Positions 26,886 to 35,861 of a stretch of 64,000 nt of DNA are shown piece after piece. Where the stretch lies: NCBI RefSeq assembly GCF_021728395.1, contig NZ_JAKKCM010000003.1, forward strand, positions 310,001-374,000. The letters run 5' to 3'. Within the stretch, counting starts at the first letter, position 1. Each line of letters starts with the position of its first letter. The position numbers and the translations under genes are program-made. The notes under the pieces are model-generated. The model saw only the letters and a program-made list of their open reading frames with translations. It was not told the origin of the DNA and did no database searches. This DNA is from Vibrio sp. J1-1. Lineage in GTDB: Bacteria > Pseudomonadota > Gammaproteobacteria > Enterobacterales > Vibrionaceae.

Positions 26886-26911
26886 AAAACCTGCCTTAGT
26901 TGGCAGGTTTT
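26886..26911. terminator. Bidirectional terminator between amtB and fbpA
   Basis: The stem AAAACCTGCC/GGCAGGTTTT (26886-26895 with 26902-26911) has A- and T-runs on both sides. It serves amtB on the minus strand and shields the fbpA promoter from amtB read-through. Confidence 0.8.
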
Positions 26912-26949
26912 TGATCTCGCTAAGCGTAACTGATTGCAATGCTATTGAT

Positions 26950-28179
26950 TTACTTCGCAGTGACAAACTCAGGGTAAGCACCAACACCACAGTCGTGCAT
27001 ATCCATACCTTCCATCTCTTCGTCTTCCGACACTCGGATACCAACCGTTGCTTTCAAAATTGCCCAAACAACCAAACTTGCACCGAATACCCAAGCAAAG
27101 ATTACGCCCGCCCCTAGAAGCTGTGCACCAAACGTAGCGTCACCATTGCTTAGAGGAACCACCATTAGACCGAAGAAGCCACATACACCGTGTACTGAGA
27201 TAGCACCGACTGGATCATCGATTTTCAGCTTATCTAGGCCGATGATGCTAAACACTACTAGCGCACCTGAAACCGCACCGATTGCCACTGAGTATAGTGG
27301 TGACGGAGATAGAGGGTCTGCCGTGATTGCTACTAGACCTGCTAGCGCACCGTTGAGGATCATCGTTAAGTCTGCTTTACCCCAAGTGGTTTTACATACG
27401 AATAGTGCAGCAATTGCACCTGCGGCTGCGGCTGCGTTGGTGTTCAGGAAGATTTGACCTACTGCAGTCGCATTTTCAAAGTCAGACACCATTAACTGAG
27501 AACCGCCATTAAAGCCAAACCAACCAAACCATAGAATGAACGTACCAAGTGTAGCAAGCGGCATGTTTGAACCTGGAATAGGGTGAATTTCACCATTTTT
27601 ACCGTACTTACCTTTACGAGCACCCAGTAACAGAACACCAGCTAGTGCAGCAGAAGCACCTGCCATGTGTACAATACCTGAGCCGGCAAAGTCACTAAAG
27701 CCCGCTTCTGATAGGAAACCGCCGCCCCAAGTCCAGTAGCCTTCCATTGGGTAGATGAATGCAGTCAAGATTGCAGAGAAGATCAGGAATGACCATAGCT
27801 TCATTCGCTCAGCAACCGCACCTGAAACAACAGACATCGCTGTCGCAACAAATACTACTTGGAAGAAAAAGTCAGATTCTAGAGAATGGTCTGCACCTTC
27901 CCCCTGAGAACCAATAAGGGCACCTAATGACGGTAACCAACCACCTTCGCCGTTATCAACGTACATGATGTTGTAACCAACAACTAGGTAAGTCGTACAA
28001 GCAATCGCGTACAGACAAAAGTTCTTAGTCAAAATTTCTGTTGTGTTTTTAGAGCGAACGAGGCCTGCTTCAAGCATGGCAAAGCCCGCTGCCATCCACA
28101 TGACCAATGCACCGGAAATGAGGAAGAAAAAAGTGTCTAGTGCGTAACGTAACTCTGTTACTGTTGTTGCTAATTCCAT
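26950..28179 (-). CDS. amtB: Ammonium transporter AmtB
   Basis: A trimeric inner-membrane ammonium channel of the Amt/Rh family. The 409-residue protein is rich in helices. The twin pore histidines lie in GIVHMAGASAAL and GAISVHGVCGFFG, and LWFGWFGFNGGSQL is a family motif. I set the start at ATG 28179 (MELATTVTEL), which is preceded by GGAG at good spacing. The frame is open to 28233, but that extension has no support. It is cotranscribed with glnK, 28 bases upstream, whose product blocks the channel when nitrogen is sufficient. Confidence 0.94.
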   Translation of the reverse strand: MELATTVTELRYALDTFFFLISGALVMWMAAGFAMLEAGLVRSKNTTEILTKNFCLYAIACTTYLVVGYNIMYVDNGEGGWLPSLGALIGSQGEGADHSLESDFFFQVVFVATAMSVVSGAVAERMKLWSFLIFSAILTAFIYPMEGYWTWGGGFLSEAGFSDFAGSGIVHMAGASAALAGVLLLGARKGKYGKNGEIHPIPGSNMPLATLGTFILWFGWFGFNGGSQLMVSDFENATAVGQIFLNTNAAAAAGAIAALFVCKTTWGKADLTMILNGALAGLVAITADPLSPSPLYSVAIGAVSGALVVFSIIGLDKLKIDDPVGAISVHGVCGFFGLMVVPLSNGDATFGAQLLGAGVIFAWVFGASLVVWAILKATVGIRVSEDEEMEGMDMHDCGVGAYPEFVTAK

Positions 28180-28207
28180 AATAGTGTCTCCAATCCCTTG
28201 AATACTT

Positions 28208-28582
<375 letters not shown>

Positions 28583-28588
28583 TTATAA

Positions 28589-28605
28589 TCCAATCTACGT
28601 GCCAA
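28589..28605 (-). promoter_or_regulatory. Sigma-54 (RpoN)-type promoter of glnK-amtB
   Basis: On the minus strand, TTGGCACGTAGATTGGA fits TGGCAC-N5-TTGCA: the -24 GG is perfect, and the -12 has GG in place of GC. It lies 43-59 bp before the glnK start. The expected activator is NtrC, but I found no unambiguous NtrC site. Confidence 0.6.
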
Positions 28606-28655
28606 GTTTTTAAATCATTGATTTAAAACAATTAAAATCGACCGATTACAATACA

Positions 28656-28688
28656 AACAAAAAAGGCGCACCATAACAGTGCGCCTTT
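28656..28688 (-). terminator. Rho-independent terminator of yacL
   Basis: The stem GGCGCAC/GTGCGCC (28665-28671 with 28679-28685) is followed on the minus strand by TTTTTTGTTTG. It insulates the glnK promoter. Confidence 0.85.
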
Positions 28689-28734
28689 CTCCCAAATATA
28701 AAGCAACCTACAATTGATTACCCAAAATTGTGCA

Positions 28735-29103
28735 TTAAATGTTCAAAAAATCTTTCCATTGCTCTATAAGAGTCATAAAGTCTTCGAGACCGCAGCTAGC
28801 CGTGCTTTCACAGTCGTACAATTCGAACTCGCTGTCTTTGTCTTGTTCATAATGATGCAGCAATGCATTATCTTGTACCGTTACTTCATCACCACAAATC
28901 ATTAAACTGATTTCTCTCCCCAAAAGTGAATACTCTTGAGTAGGCTTACTTATGGCCGATGAAATAAGTGCATCCACTTCTGCGATGTGATGGCGTTCTT
29001 TGCCAATTTCTTCTTGTAACCAACGCCCAATAATTTCGTGCTCCATAGAACAGTGACAATAGTAACTACCATCTAAGGTGTTTTTCTTAAATTCGTAGTC
29101 CAT
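28735..29103 (-). CDS. yacL: UPF0231 family protein YacL, function unknown
   Basis: A 122-residue acidic soluble protein. The start MDYEFKKNTLDGSYYCHCSMEHEIIGRWL and the C-terminal CGLEDFMTLIEQW match the UPF0231/YacL family. E. coli YacL likewise begins MDYEF and ends with a CGVEDFL motif. Function is not established. The ribosome site AAGGAAATAGG precedes the ATG. In E. coli yacL lies next to acnB; here the glycerate locus lies between them. Confidence 0.88.
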   Translation of the reverse strand: MDYEFKKNTLDGSYYCHCSMEHEIIGRWLQEEIGKERHHIAEVDALISSAISKPTQEYSLLGREISLMICGDEVTVQDNALLHHYEQDKDSEFELYDCESTASCGLEDFMTLIEQWKDFLNI

Positions 29104-29122
29104 CCTATTTCCTTCATTTATT

Positions 29123-29177
29123 TTAACTGATAAATATATAAGTTAAATCAATATTGATATTCATTATTATCAGTTAA
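29123..29177. promoter_or_regulatory. Nested palindromes in the yacL-cdaR divergent promoter region
   Basis: TTAACTGATAA (29123-29133) and TTATCAGTTAA (29167-29177) are perfect 11-bp inverted repeats. They flank a second perfect palindrome, ATCAATATTGAT (29147-29158). The whole 119-bp gap serves two divergent genes. The part around ACTGATAAATATAT loosely resembles LuxR/HapR-family operators. The regulator is unknown; CdaR itself is another candidate. Confidence 0.45.
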
Positions 29178-29222
29178 TATGCCCCGCTAAACCACCACTA
29201 GAGCTGGGTTTATAAAACGAGT

Positions 29223-30398
29223 ATGCAGTTAAACGAAAACATCGCCCGACAAATCGTTGAGCGAACCATGACGATTATCTCTCATTCGGTCAACGTAATG
29301 GATGAAAAGGGGCGCATTATTGGCTCAGGTGACAGTAGTCGCTTACAACAGAAACATGAAGGTGCTGTTCTAGCGATCAATGAGAGACGTATTGTCGAGA
29401 TTAATCAAGCCACGGCTAATAACCTCAAAGGAGTCAAGCCCGGTATTAATCTGCCAATTATCTATAGCAATCAGGTAATCGGTGTTATTGGTATATCCGG
29501 TGCACCAGAAGAGGTTCACCATTATGGTGAGTTGGTGAAAATGACCGCAGAGTTGATCATCGAACAAGCCGATCTTATGTCACAGGTTCAATGGAACAAA
29601 CGTCACCGGGAAGAACTTGTTCTTCAACTGATCCAAGGTTCAACTTTAAATGATGGTCAACTGACGTCGATCGCCGAGCGCCTTGATCTCGATCTTTCTC
29701 AACCGAGAATAGCCGCTGTAGTCAAAGTAATACCTAGTGATGATACTCCAATGCTTCTGGAGCACTTGCAACAACTGGTGCACCTACTCGAGTATCCAGA
29801 ACGCGACAACTTAGTCGGGATTATTTCAGTATCAGATCTTGAAGTCGTCGTGCTCAAGCCCATTACCCTAACGGCGAATAGTTGGTCGAAAGAGAACGAA
29901 AAAAAGAGTGCCAACCAATTGTTACGCCGGGTAAAAACACAAGGTAAGTTTAAAATCCGGGTTACACTGGGCGATTATTTCCCTTCATTGCAAGGTTTAG
30001 CCCAGTCTTATCAAACGGCCAAACGGGCCATGGAGTTGACTCAAAACCAGCCCGGGCAAGTTTTCTTCAGTCAAGACTACCGGGTTCCGGTACTACTCAG
30101 CGCGGTAAAAGATGAACCTTGGCAGCTACAGCAATTGTGTCATCCGTATCAATTGCTCCAGCTCAGCGACTCCAAGGGTACTCTCATAAAGACGCTCAAC
30201 GTGTATTTTGAACAAAATTGCGATGCACATCAAACCTGTTGCGTGCTTCATATTCACCGTAATACTCTGCGCTATCGCCTTGATAAAATATCACAAATAA
30301 CATCATTAGATATCAATAATTTAGATTCGATAATTCAATTGTATCTTGGTTCTTCGTTTAGCCACTTAAAAGACGAAAAATATGCAGACGCACAGTAA
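29223..30398 (+). CDS. cdaR: CdaR-family transcriptional regulator of glycerate/sugar-diacid use
   Basis: A 391-residue DNA-binding regulator. It has the N-terminal putative sugar-diacid recognition domain (about 1-135), a middle GGDEF-like/CdaR region and a C-terminal PucR-type HTH (HQTCCVLHIHRNTLRYRLDKI, about 340-362). It stands directly upstream of a GntP-type permease and glycerate kinase, so it most likely activates them in response to glycerate or a related acid. E. coli CdaR controls the gar/gud glycerate genes. No strong Shine-Dalgarno site precedes ATG 29223. Confidence 0.85.
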   Translation: MQLNENIARQIVERTMTIISHSVNVMDEKGRIIGSGDSSRLQQKHEGAVLAINERRIVEINQATANNLKGVKPGINLPIIYSNQVIGVIGISGAPEEVHHYGELVKMTAELIIEQADLMSQVQWNKRHREELVLQLIQGSTLNDGQLTSIAERLDLDLSQPRIAAVVKVIPSDDTPMLLEHLQQLVHLLEYPERDNLVGIISVSDLEVVVLKPITLTANSWSKENEKKSANQLLRRVKTQGKFKIRVTLGDYFPSLQGLAQSYQTAKRAMELTQNQPGQVFFSQDYRVPVLLSAVKDEPWQLQQLCHPYQLLQLSDSKGTLIKTLNVYFEQNCDAHQTCCVLHIHRNTLRYRLDKISQITSLDINNLDSIIQLYLGSSFSHLKDEKYADAQ

Positions 30399-30500
30399 TT
30401 GAGTTGTTTTTCAAAAGAAAGATTGTTTGATCGTCCAAAGACTGACTGAATCGTGCCTTTTATATTGGCCAAACTTAATCACTAGCTTGGATAATATAAA

Positions 30501-31766
30501 ATGGTTGAAGTATCTGCTCTTGGAGCCTTGGCCGCATTAATTGTGGCCATATCTTTAATTCTAAAGAAAGTTCCACCAGCGTACGGTATGATCATCGGAG
30601 CCTTAATTGGTGGTGTCATTGGCGGTGTATCATTAACTGATACCGTCTCTCTAATGATTGGTGGTGCTCAAGGTATCGTGACAGCGGTACTTCGTATTCT
30701 TGCTGCCGGAATATTAGCTGGTGTACTGATAGAATCTGGCGCGGCAACTTCTATTGCAGAAACGATTGTCAAAAAAGTAGGAGAAACACGTGCACTACTT
30801 GCATTAGCGCTAGCGACTCTCATTTTAACCTCAGTTGGTGTATTCGTTGACGTTGCCGTTATTACGGTTGCTCCAATTGCTTTAGCTATTGCCCAGCGAG
30901 CTTCCATTTCAAAAGCTGCGATCCTATTGGCGATGGTGGGCGGTGGTAAAGCCGGCAACGTAATGTCGTCAAACCCAAATGCCATCGCAGCCGCTGACGC
31001 CTTTGACGTACCACTGACTTCCGTAATGCTTGCAGGTGTTGTTCCAGGCTTATTTGGTCTTGCTCTCGCTTATTTTTTAGCTAAGCGACTGAGCAATAAA
31101 GGAAGTGTGGTACAAGCAAGCGAAGTTGTTACTGTTGAGCGCAGAAAATTACCAACCTTTGGCGCTGCTATCGTTGCTCCACTTGTGGCTATCGCGCTAC
31201 TTGCACTACGCCCAATCGCTGGCATCAACGTTGACCCTCTTATCGCTTTGCCTCTTGGTGGCCTTATCGGCACCGTTGTCATGGGACGTTTTAGCGACAC
31301 TAACCACTTTGCATTATCAGGTCTCACCCGTATGGCACCAGTAGCGGTGATGCTATTGGGTACAGGTACACTCGCAGGCATTATCGCTAACTCCGATCTT
31401 AAAGGAGGTATGATTGAAATCCTTACTGCGTCTGGTTTGCCATCTTATTTACTTGCACCAATTTCTGGCGCATTGATGTCACTAGCAACCGCTTCAACAA
31501 CCGCGGGGACAGCAGTAGCAGCCAGCGTATTTAGTCACACAATTCTAGAACTTGGCGTTCCTGCACTTGCTGGCGCAGCAATGATTCACTCTGGTGCAAC
31601 CGTACTGGATCACATGCCTCATGGTAGTTTCTTTCACGCAACTGGTGGTGCACTCAACATGGATATCCGTGAGCGTTTTAAGCTCATCCCTTATGAGTCA
31701 GCAGTTGGCCTGACGATCGCGTTTGTCTCTACCATGATATTTGGTGTGTTTGGTTTATTTATTTAA
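30501..31766 (+). CDS. GntP-family permease, probable D-glycerate/gluconate importer
   Basis: A 421-residue polytopic membrane protein (about 12-14 helices) of the gluconate:H+ symporter family. It carries the conserved PNPNAIAAADAF-like segment SNPNAIAAADAF and the C-terminal HSGATVLDHMPHGSFFHATGG. Its neighbour is glycerate kinase, so glycerate is the most likely substrate. This substrate is inference, because GntP members also carry gluconate, fructuronate or serine. Confidence 0.85.
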   Translation: MVEVSALGALAALIVAISLILKKVPPAYGMIIGALIGGVIGGVSLTDTVSLMIGGAQGIVTAVLRILAAGILAGVLIESGAATSIAETIVKKVGETRALLALALATLILTSVGVFVDVAVITVAPIALAIAQRASISKAAILLAMVGGGKAGNVMSSNPNAIAAADAFDVPLTSVMLAGVVPGLFGLALAYFLAKRLSNKGSVVQASEVVTVERRKLPTFGAAIVAPLVAIALLALRPIAGINVDPLIALPLGGLIGTVVMGRFSDTNHFALSGLTRMAPVAVMLLGTGTLAGIIANSDLKGGMIEILTASGLPSYLLAPISGALMSLATASTTAGTAVAASVFSHTILELGVPALAGAAMIHSGATVLDHMPHGSFFHATGGALNMDIRERFKLIPYESAVGLTIAFVSTMIFGVFGLFI

Positions 31767-31783
31767 GGCGTTTAGGTGTCACT

Positions 31784-32917
31784 ATGAAAATTGTTATTGC
31801 TCCAGATTCTTACAAAGAAAGTCTAAACGCGATGGATGTGGCTATCGCTATCGAGAAAGGATTTAAACACGTCATGCCAAATGCAGAGTATATCAAACTG
31901 CCAATGGCTGACGGTGGTGAAGGAACCGTCCAGTCTCTTGTTGATGCTACTGGTGGTGAAATTATTGAGCACTCAGTAACCGGTCCACTTGGCGAGCCTG
32001 TTACTGGCTTCTATGGACTAATGGGCGATGGCAAAACAGCCATCATCGAAATGGCTGCAGCATCTGGTTTACACTTAGTCGATCCTGATAAACGTAACCC
32101 GATGATTACCACAACTTTTGGGACTGGTGAGCTGATTGCAGCCGTGCTCGACAAAGGTGTAGAGCACATCATCGTCGGTATTGGCGGTAGTGCCACTAAC
32201 GATGGGGGTTTAGGTATGGCACAAGCACTTGGTATTCGCCTTTTAGACGAAACGGGTGAATCACTTGGCTTTGGTGGTGGTGAGCTTTCCAAGCTTCACA
32301 GTATCGATACGAGTGGTCTCGACCCCCGACTTGCACAAGTGCGTTTAGAGGTAGCATGTGATGTAGACAATCCTTTATGTGGACCTCAAGGTGCATCACA
32401 AGTGTTTGGTCCACAAAAAGGCGCGACACCTGAAATGGTTGAGCAACTCGATCGTAACCTAGTGCACTACTCCAGGATAATCGAAACGCAGCTAGGTCAA
32501 GATGCTCTCAATCGCCCAGGCGCTGGCGCTGCAGGAGGTTTAGGCGCAGCACTTATGAGCCTGCTCAATGCTGAACTACGTCCTGGAATTGAGATCGTAA
32601 TGGATGCGATTAATCTGGAAGAAACCATCGAACATGCTGATCTGGTCATCACTGGTGAAGGCCGTATTGATAGCCAAACCATTCATGGCAAAACGCCAGT
32701 TGGTATTGCTCGTGTGGCTAACAAACATTTCGTACCAGTGATCGGCATTGCTGGTTGTTTGTCTCAAGATTGTGGCGTCGTCCATGATCATGGCATCGAT
32801 GCGGTTTTTTCAATTGTAAATCGTTCGGTAGACATGCCAACGGCATTCGCTGAAGCGGCACAGAACATTGAACTCACAGCACGCAATATCGCTGCGATGT
32901 TGCAGTTAAAGCTTTAA
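31784..32917 (+). CDS. Glycerate kinase (GarK/GlxK family)
   Basis: The enzyme phosphorylates D-glycerate to 2-phosphoglycerate (family type I, GarK/GlxK), feeding lower glycolysis. The 377-residue protein begins MKIVIAPDSYKESLNAMDVA, the family hallmark. It also has GIGGSATNDGGLGMAQALG and DLVITGEGRIDSQTIHGKTPVG. It lies 17 bases after the permease stop in one operon. A strong bidirectional terminator follows. Confidence 0.92.
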   Translation: MKIVIAPDSYKESLNAMDVAIAIEKGFKHVMPNAEYIKLPMADGGEGTVQSLVDATGGEIIEHSVTGPLGEPVTGFYGLMGDGKTAIIEMAAASGLHLVDPDKRNPMITTTFGTGELIAAVLDKGVEHIIVGIGGSATNDGGLGMAQALGIRLLDETGESLGFGGGELSKLHSIDTSGLDPRLAQVRLEVACDVDNPLCGPQGASQVFGPQKGATPEMVEQLDRNLVHYSRIIETQLGQDALNRPGAGAAGGLGAALMSLLNAELRPGIEIVMDAINLEETIEHADLVITGEGRIDSQTIHGKTPVGIARVANKHFVPVIGIAGCLSQDCGVVHDHGIDAVFSIVNRSVDMPTAFAEAAQNIELTARNIAAMLQLKL

Positions 32918-32947
32918 AAGATAGTATCTGCCTAAGTCGTTAGTCAA

Positions 32948-32980
32948 AAAAAAACCGCAGACATTGTCTGCGGTTTTCGT
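32948..32980. terminator. Bidirectional terminator between glycerate kinase and acnB
   Basis: The 12-bp stem AAAACCGCAGAC/GTCTGCGGTTTT (32951-32962 with 32966-32977) has a three-base loop, with A- and T-runs on either side. It serves two convergent units. Confidence 0.88.
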
Positions 32981-32996
32981 ATTTCACCTATAAAGC

Positions 32997-35594
32997 TTAT
33001 GCTGGCTCTTGGAAAATAACCGTATCTGCTTTCTGAGTGTACTGATCCATCTTATGGAAGTTCAGGTAACGGTAAGTATCAGCTGCTGTTGCGTTGATCT
33101 TCGCTGCGTACTCCAGGTACTCTTCCTTAGTTGGAATACGACCTAGAATTGCACCTACTGCTGCTAGCTCCGCAGAAGACAAGTAAACATTCGCACCAGT
33201 ACCTAGACGGTTCGGGAAGTTACGCGTTGAGGTCGACATGACTGTCGCTTTGTCTGCTACGCGAGCCTGGTTACCCATACATAGTGAACATCCCGGAGTT
33301 TCGATACGAACACCAGCACGGCCGTAGATACCGTAGTAACCTTCTTCAGTTAGCTGGTCACGGTCCATCTTAGTTGGCGGAGCCACCCATAGACGCGTAT
33401 CCAGTGAACCACCCCATTGCTCAAGCAGTTTGCCTGCTGCGCGGAAGTGACCAATGTTGGTCATACATGAACCGATAAACACTTCATCGATTTGTGTACC
33501 TTGAACTTCTGAAAGTAGACGAGCGTCATCAGGGTCGTTTGGCGCACATAGGATTGGCTCGTTGATTTCCGCTAGATCAATCTCGATTACGTGCGCGTAT
33601 TCTGCATCCGCATCTGCTTCCATTAGCTCTGGGTTGTCTAGCCACTCTTGCATTGCAGTGATACGACGTTCGATAGTACGACGGTCGCCGTAACCTTCCG
33701 AGATCATCCACTTAAGCATAGTGATGTTTGAGTTTAGGTACTCTTCGATCGACTCTTGAGAAAGCTTAACGGTACAGCCTGCCGCTGAACGTTCTGCCGA
33801 TGCATCTGAAAGTTCAAACGCTTGCTCAACCGTTAGGTGTTCAACACCTTCGATCTCTAGAACGCGACCAGAGAATTCGTTGATCTTACCCGCTTTCTCA
33901 ACCGTTAGTAGGCCTTGCTTGATGCCGTAGTAAGGGATTGCATGTACTAGGTCACGTAGCGTGATACCCGGTTGCATTTCACCTTTAAAGCGAACCAAGA
34001 TTGACTCTGGCATATCCAGTGGCATAACGCCTGTTGCTGCTGCGAATGCAACCAGACCAGAACCTGCTGGGAATGAGATACCTAGTGGGAAACGAGTATG
34101 CGAGTCACCACCTGTACCTACTGTATCAGGCAGAAGCATACGGTTTAGCCACGAGTGGATAACACCGTCACCCGGACGTAGTGATACACCACCACGGTTC
34201 ATGATGAAATCAGGAAGTGTGTGGTGAGTGTTTACGTCAACTGGTTTTGGATATGCCGATGTGTGACAGAAAGACTGCATCACTAGGTCTGCAGAGAAGC
34301 CAAGACACGCAAGGTCTTTAAGCTCATCACGCGTCATAGGCCCCGTAGTATCCTGAGAACCAACTGTGGTCATCTTAGGCTCACAGTAAGTACCTGGACG
34401 AACACCTTCTACGCCACACGCTTTACCAACCATCTTCTGTGCAAGCGAGTAACCTTTGCCTGTATCAACAACGTCACCTGGTTTGCGGAAGAAATCTGCT
34501 GGCTCTAGACCCAGAGATTGGCGAGCTTTGTCAGTCAGACCACGACCGATGATCAGTGGGATACGACCGCCAGCACGTACTTCGTCGATAAGTACGTCTG
34601 TTTTTAGCTTAAATTCAGCCAGAGTTTCGCCAGTTTCGTGGTTACAAACTTTACCTTCGAATGGGTAAACGTCAATCACGTCGCCCATGTTCAGTTTCGA
34701 TACGTCAACTTCGATCGGTAGTGCGCCCGCGTCTTCCATTGTGTTGAAGAAGATTGGTGCAATCTTACCACCTAGTACGTAACCACCAGCTCGTTTATTT
34801 GGAACGTTAGGGATGTCATCACCCATGAACCAAAGCACTGAGTTAGTAGCAGATTTACGAGAAGAACCCGTACCAACTACGTCACCAACGTAAACAAGTT
34901 GATGGCCTTTAGATTGCAGTTCTTCGATCTGTTTGATTGGACCGATGCTACCTGGTTGGTCTGGAGTGATGCCTTCACGCTCGTTCTTCAGCATCGCTAA
35001 CGCATGAACTGGGATATCAGGGCGAGACCAAGCATCTGGTGCTGGAGACAGATCATCGGTGTTTGTTTCACCAGTAACCTTGAATACAGTCAGAGTGATT
35101 TTTTCTTGCAGCTCAGGCTTAGACTGGAACCATTCCGCGTCAGCCCAAGATTGTAGAACTTGCTGTGCAAACGTGTTGCCTGCTTTCGCTTTTTCTTCCA
35201 CATCGTAGAAAGCATCAAACATAAGCAGTGTGTGAGACAGTGCTTTTGCAGCGATTGGCGCTAGAGCATCGTCGTCCAGTAAAGTAACGAGTGGCTCGAT
35301 GTTGTAACCACCTTGCATAGTACCTAGCAACTGTGCCGCTTTTTCACGGCTTACTAGCGGAGAAGATACCTCACCTTTTGCGACTGCGGTAAGAAAACCA
35401 GCTTTAACATACGCGGCTTCATCAACACCTGGTGGAATACGGTTCTCTAGTAGGTCAAGAAGGAATTCTTCTTCACCTTGAGGGGGATTTTTAAGAAGTT
35501 CCACAAGGCCTGCAACTTGCTCGGCGTTTAGTGGTTTAGGTACAACTCCTTCGGCAGCACGCTCTTCGACGTGTTTACGGTAGGCTTCAAGCAC
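32997..35594 (-). CDS. acnB: Aconitate hydratase B
   Basis: This TCA-cycle enzyme isomerises citrate to isocitrate with a [4Fe-4S] cluster. It also acts on 2-methylisocitrate, and the apo-form can bind mRNA. The 865-residue protein has the AcnB-specific N-terminal HEAT-like domain (1-160), then the swivel domain (about 170-370) and the three-domain core. Cluster cysteines are in [12 protein letters not shown] and [11 protein letters not shown]. The start codon is GTG at 35594 ([13 protein letters not shown]), preceded by GAGGAAA. Codon use is highly biased, as expected for an abundant enzyme. Confidence 0.96.
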   Translation of the reverse strand: MLEAYRKHVEERAAEGVVPKPLNAEQVAGLVELLKNPPQGEEEFLLDLLENRIPPGVDEAAYVKAGFLTAVAKGEVSSPLVSREKAAQLLGTMQGGYNIEPLVTLLDDDALAPIAAKALSHTLLMFDAFYDVEEKAKAGNTFAQQVLQSWADAEWFQSKPELQEKITLTVFKVTGETNTDDLSPAPDAWSRPDIPVHALAMLKNEREGITPDQPGSIGPIKQIEELQSKGHQLVYVGDVVGTGSSRKSATNSVLWFMGDDIPNVPNKRAGGYVLGGKIAPIFFNTMEDAGALPIEVDVSKLNMGDVIDVYPFEGKVCNHETGETLAEFKLKTDVLIDEVRAGGRIPLIIGRGLTDKARQSLGLEPADFFRKPGDVVDTGKGYSLAQKMVGKACGVEGVRPGTYCEPKMTTVGSQDTTGPMTRDELKDLACLGFSADLVMQSFCHTSAYPKPVDVNTHHTLPDFIMNRGGVSLRPGDGVIHSWLNRMLLPDTVGTGGDSHTRFPLGISFPAGSGLVAFAAATGVMPLDMPESILVRFKGEMQPGITLRDLVHAIPYYGIKQGLLTVEKAGKINEFSGRVLEIEGVEHLTVEQAFELSDASAERSAAGCTVKLSQESIEEYLNSNITMLKWMISEGYGDRRTIERRITAMQEWLDNPELMEADADAEYAHVIEIDLAEINEPILCAPNDPDDARLLSEVQGTQIDEVFIGSCMTNIGHFRAAGKLLEQWGGSLDTRLWVAPPTKMDRDQLTEEGYYGIYGRAGVRIETPGCSLCMGNQARVADKATVMSTSTRNFPNRLGTGANVYLSSAELAAVGAILGRIPTKEEYLEYAAKINATAADTYRYLNFHKMDQYTQKADTVIFQEPA

Positions 35595-35861
35595 GACTTT
35601 TTCCTCTCATTGCGGTTCCTCCTTTATTATTACTATTGTTAAAGTAAAGGAGTGAACATCCTTGGAAACTTGGCTCTCCATTGCCCTTGTTTTCATTCAA
35701 TAATGATTGAGAAACAGCGCCGTAGAGGCCAAACTGTGGGCCAAAGAATAGCAAATTTAACCTTCAATTAAAATCTCATCATTTTGACCAACATAGCAAC
35801 TTACGACTAAAGTTCTGCTAATTTTGAGCAAATATGCTTAGGTTATGCCATCTTGTGCCAA

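Noticed and set aside
29158-29174. Fur box upstream of cdaR
   Set aside because: TGATATTCATTATTATCA has one good half only and the gene is not iron-related; the nested palindromes explain the symmetry better.
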